Counted from the first letter of the stretch, positions 1-9,095 are shown. The stretch is DNA of 64,000 bases from Bradyrhizobium manausense (GCF_018130615.1 NZ_JAFCKB010000006.1:1-64000); one strand, 5' to 3'. The notes: generated by a model from the letters alone, not told the origin. A program made the numbers and translations.

Positions 1-682
1 CCGACGTTGAAGTTCCATTCGACACCTCCGGGCTCTACGAACCTACTACAGGTGTCCACTCATTCGGAGGAGGTTCAGTGGAAACATCCTTCGTCGGGAG
101 TAATCCGGAGCTACAAATCAACCCGGCTTGCTTCTATCGCCTGCACGCGCTCGGTTTCCACAATAAGAGCTGCCCCTTGGCCAAGCTCGATGCGCGGGAA
201 AAAGCGGTGTGGGAAATGCCCTGTGAGCCCCCGAGACGAGCAGCGTACTTTGGGCTGCCGTCTTCGCGAAACTCAACCCGCGTGCGGTCATCGCGCGCTC
301 TCGGAGCATCCGATTGAACGGTACGATCGTAACTGAGAATACTCCAATAGGGGTACCTCGACTGGCCGTTCTGCTGCTGTCTCCCGGTGAGATCGGAGCG
401 GCTCGATCAAGTTTTAAACGTCGGCCATGCACGAGGATGCGGCGCATCTCGCGTATAGGTCACACCACAGACTACTGACAGCGTTGGAGAAACGCCAGCA
501 AAGGGCGTTTGAGGCAAATTGGGGCGCAATTGGGCGTCCAACTTTTCGGCACAATAACCCCTTGGTTCCGCCCAATCGAGCTGAGATTCCTGCCCCAAAC
601 GTAAAGATACGTTCACCCGCAATGAGGGCCGGTCGCGCTCAGACTTACAGGTGCTGGGGGTATCATCACATAGGGGAATCAT
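1..682. other. No gene recognised at the left edge
   Basis: All reading frames here are short and give compositionally odd peptides with no family resemblance, so I call no gene. The only interpretable element is an AGGGG ribosome-binding site at 672-676 that serves the TTG start at 683. The stretch probably carries the promoter of that gene, but I could not fix a -35/-10 pair. Confidence 0.5.
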
Positions 683-1852
683 TTGACAACGCTACACTAC
701 ACCGCAGGTAACAACTTCACCGCGCAGGGAGCCTACGCTCCGGCCACAGCGGGCTTCAACCTGGCCGATGTCTCGTCCGTCGACGAGCTCAACTCATTGC
801 CGGCAGGCGTGAAGGGCATGGTCTACCTGGATCAGGGCGACGGTGTTACGCAGAGCTTCATCGATGCGCTGAAGCCCTATATCGGAAATCCGAACGTGTA
901 CGGCTTCTACCTCAAGGATGAGCCGGATCCCACGGGCCAGTACAATACGCTGGTGACGGCGGCCAATCTCAAGGCCGAGTCCGATTACATCCACGCCAAT
1001 TTTCCCGGCGCGAAGACCTTCATCACCATGATGAACATGGGGTCATCGGAAAATCCGACCTACGCCAACACCTACAACCCGACGAACACCCACATCGATC
1101 TGTTCGGCATCGATCCGTATCCGGTCCGCACGGACATGAGCACGGTCGATTACAACATGATCGACAAGGCGGTGGCTGCGGCCGAATCCGCGGGGATTTC
1201 GGCAGATCACATCGTCCCGGTGTTCCAGACGTTCGGTGGCGGCAACTGGGTCGATGACAGCGGAGGCTCCTACGTGATGCCGACGGCCGCGCAGGAGCAG
1301 ACGATGCTCGCTCATTGGGCGGCGCTCATTCCGAATCCGGCCTTCGATTACGCCTATGCGTGGGGTTCGCAGAATGGCGATACGGCACTGGAAAGCTCGT
1401 CGGCGTTGCAGAGCGTGTTTTTGCAGCACAATACCGCCGCGGGCACGACCGGAGGCACGACGACCGTGACGGGGTCGACCGGCGGCACGACGACCACGAC
1501 AAGTGGCGACGGAACGACCACGGCCGGTGGCACGACGACGGGCACTGGCACGACCACCGGCACAACCACTGGCACCACCACCGGCACTGGCACGACCACC
1601 GGCTCGACCAGCGGTTCGACATCGACGACGACCGATGGTGGTCACCATCATCACCATCAAACGCTCGATTTCTCGCAGCTTGCGACCGGCACAACGGCGT
1701 CGTCGACGACCGTTACGGCGTCCACAGCGTCGACCCTGCCCACAAGTGGAAGCAGCACGACCGACGCGACCACGACGGCGTCGACGGATATCGGGACTCA
1801 CTCGACCGATTGGATCGGTCACCACACCGACCATCACGCTTGGCACTTCTGA
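683..1852 (+). CDS. Leaderless TIM-barrel-like (glycoside hydrolase-like) protein with Thr/Gly- and His-rich tail
   Basis: 389 residues from a TTG start preceded by AGGGG. Residues 1-250 look like a TIM-barrel glycoside-hydrolase-type domain: GFYLKDEPDP at 74-83 resembles the YLxDEP strand ends of such enzymes, and FGIDPYP and the FAYAWGSQNGD-like end also fit. Residues about 251-320 are a Thr/Gly low-complexity linker, followed by a run of five His near 322 and a His-rich C-terminus ending HHAWHF. There is no Sec signal peptide and I see no cysteine. Together with the type I secretion genes directly downstream, this suggests export by that system (inference). The domain is clearly paralogous to the Sec-exported protein at 17336-18238. 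Enzymatic activity and substrate are unknown; a polysaccharide-acting role is plausible. Confidence 0.7.
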   Translation: MTTLHYTAGNNFTAQGAYAPATAGFNLADVSSVDELNSLPAGVKGMVYLDQGDGVTQSFIDALKPYIGNPNVYGFYLKDEPDPTGQYNTLVTAANLKAESDYIHANFPGAKTFITMMNMGSSENPTYANTYNPTNTHIDLFGIDPYPVRTDMSTVDYNMIDKAVAAAESAGISADHIVPVFQTFGGGNWVDDSGGSYVMPTAAQEQTMLAHWAALIPNPAFDYAYAWGSQNGDTALESSSALQSVFLQHNTAAGTTGGTTTVTGSTGGTTTTTSGDGTTTAGGTTTGTGTTTGTTTGTTTGTGTTTGSTSGSTSTTTDGGHHHHHQTLDFSQLATGTTASSTTVTASTASTLPTSGSSTTDATTTASTDIGTHSTDWIGHHTDHHAWHF

Positions 1853-1880
1853 GTTTGAAGGACGTCTTCATCAACAGAGA

Positions 1881-1907
1881 CATACGCGGGGCACGTCCCC
1901 GCGTATG
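1881..1907 (+). terminator. Hairpin after the TIM-barrel gene
   Basis: An 11-bp perfect inverted repeat (CATACGCGGGG and its complement) with a 5-nt loop lies 29 bp after the stop codon and is followed by AGAATTTCC. It is a likely terminator or mRNA-stabilising hairpin separating the first gene from the transporter genes. The T-run is weak, so partial readthrough is possible. Confidence 0.55.
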
Positions 1908-2055
1908 AGAATTTCCTAGGGGATCACTCGCGGCCGCCGTGGCCCGGGTCGGGGTGCCATTCTGCGCATTGCGGAATGTTGGAATGCGAGCGCTCGCGCT
2001 CGATCACATGCAATTTCAACCGCTTGCCGCTGCCCTGCCCAGGGGCCGCCCGGAT

Positions 2056-3882
2056 ATGCACATGTACACAACGGCAAAGGTCTCCGCGCTCGCGGACGGA
2101 TTTCGTCAGATACGTCCCGGCCTGCTTGCGGCCGGCGGATTATCGATCTTCATAAACCTGCTGGTGTTCGTCTCGCCGCTCTACACTATGCAAATCTACG
2201 ATCGTGTGCTGACCAGCCGGAACGGGATGACCCTCCTGCTGCTCTCGCTGATCGCGCTTGCACTGTTCGTCAGCTACGCAGCACTCGAGCATTTTCGTAG
2301 CCGGGTCCTTGTCCAAATCGGAATCCGGTTCGACCAGCTCCTCTCGGGAGAAGTCTTCGAGACCGCACTGGGGCAAGCCCTCAGCACGAGCAGCTCACAT
2401 CATGTCCAATTGCTGCGTGACGTGGACACTCTGCGCGAGGTCTTGTCGGGTGGCGTGATCACCGCACTCATGGACGTGCCGTGGACACCGATATTTCTCG
2501 CAATTTGCTTCCTGCTCCATCCCTTGATTGGCTTGGTTGCCCTGATCGGTGCGCTTGTCATCCTCTTGCTGGCCTTCCTCAACGAGCGCGCCACCAAGGC
2601 ACCGCTGATTGCGGCCGCATCGAAGAACCTTGATGCCCTCGACCGGTTGACATCCTCGCTGCGCAACGCCGAGGCGATCCGTGCACTCGGAATGGGACCT
2701 GCAGTGCGAACCGCCTGGAGCTCGACCCACGGCAAGGCACTCGTCGACAGTGCCCTTGCGGGTGAGCGTGGCGGCACGCTCCTTGCGATCTCAAAATTTC
2801 TGCGGATGGCGCTTCAGGTGTCGATCATGGGCGTGGGAGCCTACCTCGCGATCCAGCAGGAGATCTCGGGAGGAGTTCTGTTCGCTGCCTCGCTCATTAT
2901 GGGGCGGGCACTCGCGCCGGTGGAAGCAGCCGTGTCGCAGTGGAAGGCCCTCGTTGTCGCGCGTACATCGTATGCACGGCTTGAAGCCGCACTTTGGACC
3001 CGGGCCGCAGAGCGCCCGCCGACCAGACTGCCGGCGTTGGCTGGCGAGGTCTCGGTGGAAGCGGTGACGGTCCTCGTACCCGGATCGCAATTGCCGGCAA
3101 TTGCAGATGTGTCTTTCGGGCTTGCTCCTGGCGAGATCGTCGCGGTGGTCGGGCAGTCCGGATCTGGGAAATCGTCGCTGGCACGGGCGCTTGTGGGCGC
3201 CTGGCCCGCCGTTCGCGGCTGCGTGCGCATCGATGGAAACGATACGAGGCATTTCGATTCCAACTTCCTTGGGCAACGCCTCGGATATCTGCCGCAGGAC
3301 GTGGAACTGTTCGCCGGCACGGTGCGCGACAATATCGCTCGCTTTCGCGATGACGCGACCGACGAGGCTGTTGTCGAGGCCGCACAACTGGCGTCGGCGC
3401 ACGCCATGATACAGCGGCTTCCGAAGGGTTACGACACCGTGATCGGAGATAACGGCGCGGGACTTTCAGGCGGTCAGCGGCAGCGTATCGGGTTGGCGCG
3501 CGCGCTGTTCGGCCGGCCGGTGCTGATCGTGCTCGATGAGCCTAACGCCAATCTCGATGGCGACGGCGACCGCGCGCTGGCCGATGCGATCCAGATGCTG
3601 CGGAAGCAGCGCGTGACGGTCGTGATCATCAACCACCGTCCTAATCTGCTTGCCCTGGTCGATAAGATCGTCTTCATGCACGAAGGGCGCTTGGGGCGGG
3701 TCGGGACACGCGACGAGCTTCTTCCCGTGCTGCTGGGGCAAGCCGTCACGCCGATGCACCGTGATGGCCGAGTGCCAGCCGAGCGCCGCCACCCGGCCGA
3801 AGCTCATCATCGCGCCGATGGCGCTCCCCGCAACGTGCACCTTTCGAATCCACCGCGTCCCGCTCACGCGACGAGGCAATGA
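2056..3882 (+). CDS. Type I secretion ABC transporter, PrtD-type permease/ATPase
   Basis: Inner-membrane exporter ATPase of a type I secretion system. An N-terminal six-helix transmembrane domain begins with the family-typical NLLVFVSPLYTMQIYDRVL stretch. The C-terminal ABC domain has Walker A GQSGSGKSS (near 365), signature LSGGQRQR (near 470) and Walker B VLIVLDEP (near 490). There is no peptidase or C39-like N-terminal domain, so it is PrtD/AprD type rather than HlyB type. I prefer the ATG at 2056 (AGGGG upstream, 608 residues); a GTG at 1939 would add 39 residues of unlikely sequence. The tail after the ATPase is about 40 residues longer than usual. The stop overlaps the start of the adaptor gene (ATGA). 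The likely cargo is the leaderless protein at 683, though the giant protein at 35283 is also possible. Confidence 0.9.
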   Translation: MHMYTTAKVSALADGFRQIRPGLLAAGGLSIFINLLVFVSPLYTMQIYDRVLTSRNGMTLLLLSLIALALFVSYAALEHFRSRVLVQIGIRFDQLLSGEVFETALGQALSTSSSHHVQLLRDVDTLREVLSGGVITALMDVPWTPIFLAICFLLHPLIGLVALIGALVILLLAFLNERATKAPLIAAASKNLDALDRLTSSLRNAEAIRALGMGPAVRTAWSSTHGKALVDSALAGERGGTLLAISKFLRMALQVSIMGVGAYLAIQQEISGGVLFAASLIMGRALAPVEAAVSQWKALVVARTSYARLEAALWTRAAERPPTRLPALAGEVSVEAVTVLVPGSQLPAIADVSFGLAPGEIVAVVGQSGSGKSSLARALVGAWPAVRGCVRIDGNDTRHFDSNFLGQRLGYLPQDVELFAGTVRDNIARFRDDATDEAVVEAAQLASAHAMIQRLPKGYDTVIGDNGAGLSGGQRQRIGLARALFGRPVLIVLDEPNANLDGDGDRALADAIQMLRKQRVTVVIINHRPNLLALVDKIVFMHEGRLGRVGTRDELLPVLLGQAVTPMHRDGRVPAERRHPAEAHHRADGAPRNVHLSNPPRPAHATRQ

Positions 3883-5381
3883 TGGGCAATATGATGTCGG
3901 TTGAAGAGAGGGCTCTTCCAAGTGAATTCGCCGAGCTCCTGCGACGCTTGAGCGACAATGGCAAGCCTCCGCAGCGCCACGCCCTGTCAAGCGGCACTGT
4001 CAGCATTCCGTCGCTGGCAAGACGCCTCATTCGTCGAGCGAAGGCGATGCGATCGATTCTTTCGAAACGCAACGCGGGACAAGACCACGACGGTCCTTCC
4101 GGCAATTGGCACAGCCCGGCGAGACGCGGCTTTGCGATTGTGTTCTTCACATTCGTCGTGTGTGGAGGGTGGGCCGCCATGGCGTCGATCGATGGCGCAG
4201 TGGTGGCCACCGGCTCGGTTGTTGTCGAGAGCGACAGGAAAGCCGTGCAGCACCTCGAGGGCGGAATCGTCCAGAGCCTGATGGTGACTGGAGACGCCCA
4301 CGTCGTAGAAGGGCAAGTCCTGCTACGGCTCGAGTCAACCCAGGAACGGGCAAAAGAGGAGATCGCGCGCTCGACCGTCTATTCGGCCGTCGCCGAGGAG
4401 GCGCGGCTGCAGGCCGAAGCCGAGGGACGCGACGACGTCGTGTTTCCTGCCGAACTCGTCCAGAAGACCTCGGATCCATCGGCACAACGCGCAATAGGAG
4501 ACCAGAAGAGGCGTTTCGACGAGCGCCGCGCTGCGCGAAAGATCGAGATATCGATCCTTGATGAGCGCATTGCGCAGGCGCAGCGCCAGATCCAGGCAAG
4601 CGATGCGCAGAGCAGGGCCTCGCGCGCGCAATACGACAGCGTAAGCGCGGAATACGCCAAGCTCAAGCCGCTCGCCGATCAGGGAATCGTGGCGTTCGCA
4701 CGCGTCGCCACTCTGGAACGCAGCAAGGCCGAGCTCGATGGAAAGGTCGGCGCTTACGAGGCCGACATGGCCCGCTATGGGCGCGTCATCGACGAGTCGC
4801 GACTGCAGATCAACCAGGTCGGACAGAAGGTCCTGGAGGAAGCGACTGCCAAGCTCGCTGAGACAAGGGCGCAACTTGCCGATGCGCGCGAGAAGCTGCG
4901 AGTCGCCTCCGACGTTCTCGCCCGCATGGAGCTGCATGCGCCGCGCTCTGGACGTATCGTGAATTTGAAGGTCCATACGGTCGGTGCCGTGATCAAGCCG
5001 GGCGAAGTGCTGATGGAGGTCGTGCCCGACAACGATGTGCTCGTGGTTGCGGCGAAGGTGTCGTCTCTCGACATTAATCATGTCCAGGTTGGTTTGCCCA
5101 CCGAGATCCGGCTTCCCTCATTCAAGGCGCGTTCGACCCCGATTGCCGTCGGCGAAGTTCTTTCAATCGCAGCCGACGCCGTTCGGGACGAAGCGACGCA
5201 TCAGCCTTATTATGAGGTCAAGGTCTCGGTTCAGGTGGCGCAATTCCCGGAGAAGCTGCGTGAGAAGCTCAAGCCCGGGATGTTAGCCGACGTTCTGATT
5301 GCTACCGGCGAACGCACTGTGCTGGCGTATCTGACGCAGCCGATGACGGATGCGATACGACGCGGTATGCGGGAGAACTAG
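3879..5381 (+). CDS. Type I secretion periplasmic adaptor (HlyD/PrtE family)
   Basis: 500-residue membrane fusion protein bridging the ABC exporter and an outer-membrane channel. A cytoplasmic N-terminus of about 80 residues is followed by one transmembrane segment (about 84-104). Next come a lipoyl-like half (GxVVVESDRKAVQHLEGGIV), a long coiled-coil hairpin with many Ala/Gln/Arg heptads, the second lipoyl half (LHAPRSGRIVNLKVHTVGAVI) and a beta-barrel end. The start overlaps the ABC gene stop by ATGA, so translation is coupled. No TolC-type gene is nearby, so the outer-membrane partner must be encoded elsewhere. The N-terminal cytoplasmic part is longer than in classic HlyD. A weak GC-rich hairpin near 5410 may end the transcript. 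Confidence 0.9.
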   Translation: MMGNMMSVEERALPSEFAELLRRLSDNGKPPQRHALSSGTVSIPSLARRLIRRAKAMRSILSKRNAGQDHDGPSGNWHSPARRGFAIVFFTFVVCGGWAAMASIDGAVVATGSVVVESDRKAVQHLEGGIVQSLMVTGDAHVVEGQVLLRLESTQERAKEEIARSTVYSAVAEEARLQAEAEGRDDVVFPAELVQKTSDPSAQRAIGDQKRRFDERRAARKIEISILDERIAQAQRQIQASDAQSRASRAQYDSVSAEYAKLKPLADQGIVAFARVATLERSKAELDGKVGAYEADMARYGRVIDESRLQINQVGQKVLEEATAKLAETRAQLADAREKLRVASDVLARMELHAPRSGRIVNLKVHTVGAVIKPGEVLMEVVPDNDVLVVAAKVSSLDINHVQVGLPTEIRLPSFKARSTPIAVGEVLSIAADAVRDEATHQPYYEVKVSVQVAQFPEKLREKLKPGMLADVLIATGERTVLAYLTQPMTDAIRRGMREN

Positions 5382-5440
5382 TTTTCCCCAAGGAAGGAGT
5401 GGAGCAAGCGGGCCGCCTCTGCGGTCAGATGGGGCGATGC

Positions 5441-6061
5441 TCAGGAGCCGGGCCAGCCGCAGGCTGTCGCGAGCTTGCCGCGAACGAAATCGAGGCCGGT
5501 CAATTGAAACGTGCTTTCGTATGGCGGCGCCTTTCCTGCGTAGACCCTGATCATGAGCCGGCCGTCCTGCGGCATTGACCGCAACAGGCGAACGACGTCG
5601 CCCTGAAAGGCAAGTCCTCGGCCTCCATCCGCGGCGCGCCAGCGCTGCTCGACGGATGGCTCGCCGTCGACCTGGTACGCGACCTTCGCGTCGCCCTCTA
5701 CAGGTGGGGTCCAGGACGGCGAGGCGGCTATCATCAAATCGGTACGACCGGCGCGACAACGGATGGTGATCGAGGTGGGAGCATCCTTTGTCGTAGGGTG
5801 TCCCATAACCTGCGCCGTGATCTGCGGCTTGTAGTCCACGGGCGATGTCGTCTCGCTGATGATCCAGTTCTGCGCTCGAGGTGACGGCGGGGTGGTTGGT
5901 CCCGCCGCCTCGCCGAGCGACTCATCGACACATTTCAGGCGTTCCATTCCTTCCAGCCGAGCACATTTCTTCAACCGGTCCGTGGCATCACCCGCTCGTG
6001 CGCAAGTCGGCGCGCCCATGATTGCCAATACGATCAAAGCCAGGGCGGCCACGCTGTTCAT
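5441..6061 (-). CDS. Secreted TagO/VasI-like protein
   Basis: 206 residues. A signal peptide (MNSVAALALIVLAIMGAPTCARA) is followed by a mature part with the pattern of the type VI secretion-associated TagO/VasI family: W-x-[IV]-S-E-x-T-S-P-[LV]-D near the start of the domain, the ITIRCRAGRTDLMIA strand, YQVDGEPSVEQRW, and a Gly-Cys-Trp end. No other T6SS gene occurs in this window, so a T6SS role should not be assumed. The start at 6061 overlaps the stop of the TAXI gene (ATGA). A longer open frame to 6265 exists but would run inside that gene. It is the last gene of a three-gene leftward operon and probably acts in the periplasm. Confidence 0.65.
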   Translation of the reverse strand: MNSVAALALIVLAIMGAPTCARAGDATDRLKKCARLEGMERLKCVDESLGEAAGPTTPPSPRAQNWIISETTSPVDYKPQITAQVMGHPTTKDAPTSITIRCRAGRTDLMIAASPSWTPPVEGDAKVAYQVDGEPSVEQRWRAADGGRGLAFQGDVVRLLRSMPQDGRLMIRVYAGKAPPYESTFQLTGLDFVRGKLATACGWPGS

Positions 6062-7080
6062 CGTGACAGCCCGACCGTCGCGCCCGGCGCGCGATCGAGC
6101 CATTCCTGCGCGGGGCCGAACCGGGCGAGGCCGGGTACGTTGGCGCGGAGGCTCACGTCCTTCCATTTCGAATCGAATCCGGGCGACTGCAACCGGTCGA
6201 GCCGGCTGAACAAGTGATCCACAAAGCGGGCCATGCGCGCGTAGCGGTCGGACTGTTTCGGCCAATTATAGCCCGCCAGGATAGTGGGGACCGCGATGGT
6301 CGAGATGCGCGTTCCTTTCGGGACGAGGCTCGGATAGTCCGTCGAGTCGATCGCGGAGGGAAGATAATAGTCCTCGAAACGCGAATCGTACTCCACGGGC
6401 AGGAACTTGAATCCGGGCTCCCAACGTCCCTTCAGGAAAGCGTCGATCGGCTTCGATGTGATGAATACGACGGCTGCGATCTCCCCGCTCTTCATCTGCT
6501 GCAATGCGACCTGATGAGGGATGAACATCTTGTCGACATTCAACCCCAGTCGGCTGAAGATCAGAGGACCGGAGTATGCGGCTGCCGTGCCCTGCGTGTT
6601 GAAATTCACCTTCTTTCCCTTGAGGTCTTCGAGCGAGTTGATCTCGGGGCGCACAAAGACATGCAGTTCGGCCGGAAATAGATTGAGAATGTAGACGATG
6701 CGCCGATCAATCGACGGGACCTGAACTTTGTATTCGTCGAGGGCGTCCGTGTTGATGATTGCCGCATCGACGCCCCGCAGATAGAGCAGCGAATTGACGT
6801 TCTCCGTCGCGCCCGTCGTCACGATTGGGATGATGTGGAGCTTGTCGTCCTCGTTGGCGACGCGGGCAATCTCTGCTGCAAGTCGCAGTGGAGCTCCCTC
6901 GATGAGACCGCCTGCGAGCCCCACGGTCCAGGCATTGATGCGCTCTTTTGCGATCATGTCGGCGTTCTTCGCCGGCGCTGCGGCTTGCGTCGCGGGTGTC
7001 CGGACGGACTGGGCGTTCGCCGCCATTTGCAGTCCGAGCAGCGCCGATGCAATTGCGAGTGCCAACCTGATCATGGACAT
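6058..7080 (-). CDS. TAXI-family TRAP-type solute-binding protein
   Basis: 340 residues with a clear signal peptide (cleavage near ANAQ). The mature protein has the TAXI family layout: G-LAGGLIEGAPLRLAAEIAR near the N-terminus, PIVTTGATENVNSLLYLRGVDAAIINTDAL, the LKGKKVNFNTQGTAAAYSG loop, and QQMKSGEIAAVVFITSKP. It would bind an organic acid or similar ligand in the periplasm. No TRAP membrane subunits (fused QM protein) are adjacent, so it may be an orphan sensor-type binding protein or use a distant permease. The ATG at 7080 has GGAG eight bases upstream. It is translationally coupled to the TagO-like gene. Confidence 0.85.
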   Translation of the reverse strand: MSMIRLALAIASALLGLQMAANAQSVRTPATQAAAPAKNADMIAKERINAWTVGLAGGLIEGAPLRLAAEIARVANEDDKLHIIPIVTTGATENVNSLLYLRGVDAAIINTDALDEYKVQVPSIDRRIVYILNLFPAELHVFVRPEINSLEDLKGKKVNFNTQGTAAAYSGPLIFSRLGLNVDKMFIPHQVALQQMKSGEIAAVVFITSKPIDAFLKGRWEPGFKFLPVEYDSRFEDYYLPSAIDSTDYPSLVPKGTRISTIAVPTILAGYNWPKQSDRYARMARFVDHLFSRLDRLQSPGFDSKWKDVSLRANVPGLARFGPAQEWLDRAPGATVGLSR

Positions 7081-7124
7081 GGATCGTTCTCCGTCGTCTG
7101 GCTGCTTGGAGAGCCGGTGCGGCT

Positions 7125-9095
7125 CTATTTCAGCGTCTTGATGCGCTCCTCTGCATCGTCAATGCCGCCTGCCTTTGCTCTTTGATACAAATCGCGCGCC
7201 TTGTCCCGATCGCCCGCGACCCCGCGCGCGTGCCAAGATTCCAGCACGGGCGGATCGTAAGTCTCCGCAAGCATGAAAGCGGCCTGCGCGCTGCCATGTG
7301 CGAGAGCTAGCTCGAGCAACTGGCGGGCGCTGCTGATGTCGACCTGCCGCAGCAATGCATTCGCCCGAGCAAGCAGCCTCTGCTCGTCTCCGAGCGCGAG
7401 GGGCGTCGCGCTCGCCGAGGCGGAGCGCTCCGGTGCCGGAGCGTCCTTCGTACCGGGATCCGCGGACGGGACGGGAGTCGTTGGTTGTGCCTGCAATATC
7501 GATGAGCCAGATTGCGAGCGAGGTTGTGAGTTGGGAGTGACCGTCCGGGCGGTGTCTTGCTCGCGCGAGCGAGGCCCGCCCTTACCATCGGAAGGGCGCT
7601 CACGCTGCTGGGAGGTCTGTTCCGGCGACCTTGTCGCGGGCGAATCTATTGCCGCGGGTTTTCTGTTCGCTTGTTCGATCCGAGCCCTTGTCAGCGCAAG
7701 CTCCCGTGCGAGGCCGTCGGCGCGCTGGCGCTCACTGGCGAGTTCATCGCTCTGTTTGGCAGCCGTCGCGTTGAGTTCCGTGACCCTCAGGATCTCGGCA
7801 TAGGCGGCGGCGAGGCCCGCGGACCGCTCTTCGACCTCCTTCCGCGCCGAGGCCAGTTCGCGAAGCAGAGCTTCGCCCCTGTTCCTCTCTCTGACCAATT
7901 CCTCCTTGTTCCTTGCCTCGGCCGCATCGACGGCCCGCGTGGCCTGCTCGGCGGTGGAACGCGCGTCATCACGTTGCTTCGCCAGCGATGTTGTTTCGCC
8001 TGCGAGCGCATTGGCTCTGTCTCGTTGTACGCCAAGGTCGCGTTCCAGCGTCTGTCTCTGCTCGGCCTCGGCGCTGCTGGCTTTCAGATGCGCGCGTCGT
8101 GCGGCGTCAAATTCCGCTTGGACCGAGGCGAGTCGATTCACGGCGGAATCTGCCCGGTCGCGTTGCTGCGCCAGTGCGTTCTCCAGGGCGAGCTTCGCCT
8201 CGGAGCTTGCTTTCGCCGCATCTGGTGCCTCGGTTCGTGTTGTGTTAGCCGCCGTCCGCAGGGCATCCAGTTCAACGGACGCTGCGTCGGCCTTGTCGCG
8301 TTGCAGCTTCAATTCCTGCTTCAGCGCTTCGTTTCGCGTGGCTTCGGCAGCGGCTGCCTTCGAGGCGTCGGCGGCCGCCGTCCGTGCGGTTTCTAGCTCA
8401 GCCTTACGGGACGTCTGTTCAGTCACGAGCGCCGCGAATTTGTCGCGTTGCTGCTTCAGCTCAGACTTAAGCTCTTCTTTCTGCGCGGCCTCGGCGCCAA
8501 GAGCGTTTGTAGCTTCCGTCGTGGCGCTACGCGCGATATCGAGGTCCGATCGCAGCGCCGCGACCTCTGCCGCGGCACGCTCTGCGTCGCTTCCAGGTGC
8601 AGCGGTCGGCTCTTGTTTGGGTTCTGCGGGGAAGACCTGCATCGCCTTTGAAGCTGCGATCCGGGTTGCGTCGAGCTCCGCCCTGAGGAACGAGAGGTCC
8701 CGCGTCAGATTGTTCACCTTGTCGCGTTCCAGCTCGAGCGCGTGGGTCTGCCTGATCCCCAGCTCGATGGCGCCGATCGCGTGCTCGCGCTCGAGCTTGA
8801 CGGCATTGAGCTCTGCCCGGACATTTGCGAGCTCGCGCGCGAGCCTCTCTGCTCGGTCGCGCTCCTGTTCAATCGCCTGGCTCTGTCCGATCCGTTCGGC
8901 TTCAACTGCCGTAAAGCCGAGTTCGATATCGTCACGTGAGCCTCCATGCGCAAATCCTACAAGGAGTGTCAGGATGAAGGTCGTCGCAACGGCGGTCCGC
9001 GCGACATCTCCGCCAAGTGATCCGCCCTGTCGGACAGGACGTGGGACGCCGCTTGGCGAGACTATCGTCTTGTGCGCAATTGCCTGCAACCTCAT
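7125..9095 (-). CDS. Periplasmic/membrane-anchored coiled-coil protein with C-terminal Sel1/TPR-like repeats
   Basis: 656 residues. A hydrophobic segment at about 33-51 acts as a signal or anchor. Residues about 60-440 are a very long Ala/Glu/Arg/Gln coiled coil built from repeats of about 46 residues, each opening with a (Q/E)RD(R/K)A-type motif. Then comes a Pro/Ser/Thr-rich linker. The C-terminus carries Sel1-like helices (ARQLLELALAHGSAQAAFMLAETYDP, DKARDLYQRAKAGGIDDAEERI). It is the first gene of the leftward operon with the TAXI and TagO-like genes, 44 bp before the next start. Precise function is unknown; the build suggests an elongated scaffold in the periplasm. It resembles proteins often annotated only as hypothetical or TPR proteins. 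Confidence 0.75.
   Translation of the reverse strand: MRLQAIAHKTIVSPSGVPRPVRQGGSLGGDVARTAVATTFILTLLVGFAHGGSRDDIELGFTAVEAERIGQSQAIEQERDRAERLARELANVRAELNAVKLEREHAIGAIELGIRQTHALELERDKVNNLTRDLSFLRAELDATRIAASKAMQVFPAEPKQEPTAAPGSDAERAAAEVAALRSDLDIARSATTEATNALGAEAAQKEELKSELKQQRDKFAALVTEQTSRKAELETARTAAADASKAAAAEATRNEALKQELKLQRDKADAASVELDALRTAANTTRTEAPDAAKASSEAKLALENALAQQRDRADSAVNRLASVQAEFDAARRAHLKASSAEAEQRQTLERDLGVQRDRANALAGETTSLAKQRDDARSTAEQATRAVDAAEARNKEELVRERNRGEALLRELASARKEVEERSAGLAAAYAEILRVTELNATAAKQSDELASERQRADGLARELALTRARIEQANRKPAAIDSPATRSPEQTSQQRERPSDGKGGPRSREQDTARTVTPNSQPRSQSGSSILQAQPTTPVPSADPGTKDAPAPERSASASATPLALGDEQRLLARANALLRQVDISSARQLLELALAHGSAQAAFMLAETYDPPVLESWHARGVAGDRDKARDLYQRAKAGGIDDAEERIKTLK

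Noticed and set aside
1645-1665. Run of His codons resembling an engineered His tag
   Set aside because: It lies inside a natural His- and Thr/Gly-rich tail with a second His-rich stretch at the C-terminus; no vector-like sequence surrounds it.
5441-6265. Longer version of the TagO-like protein starting at 6265
   Set aside because: The extra 68 residues are Arg/Pro-rich, lie inside the TAXI gene, and a proper signal peptide begins at the ATG at 6061, which overlaps the TAXI stop.
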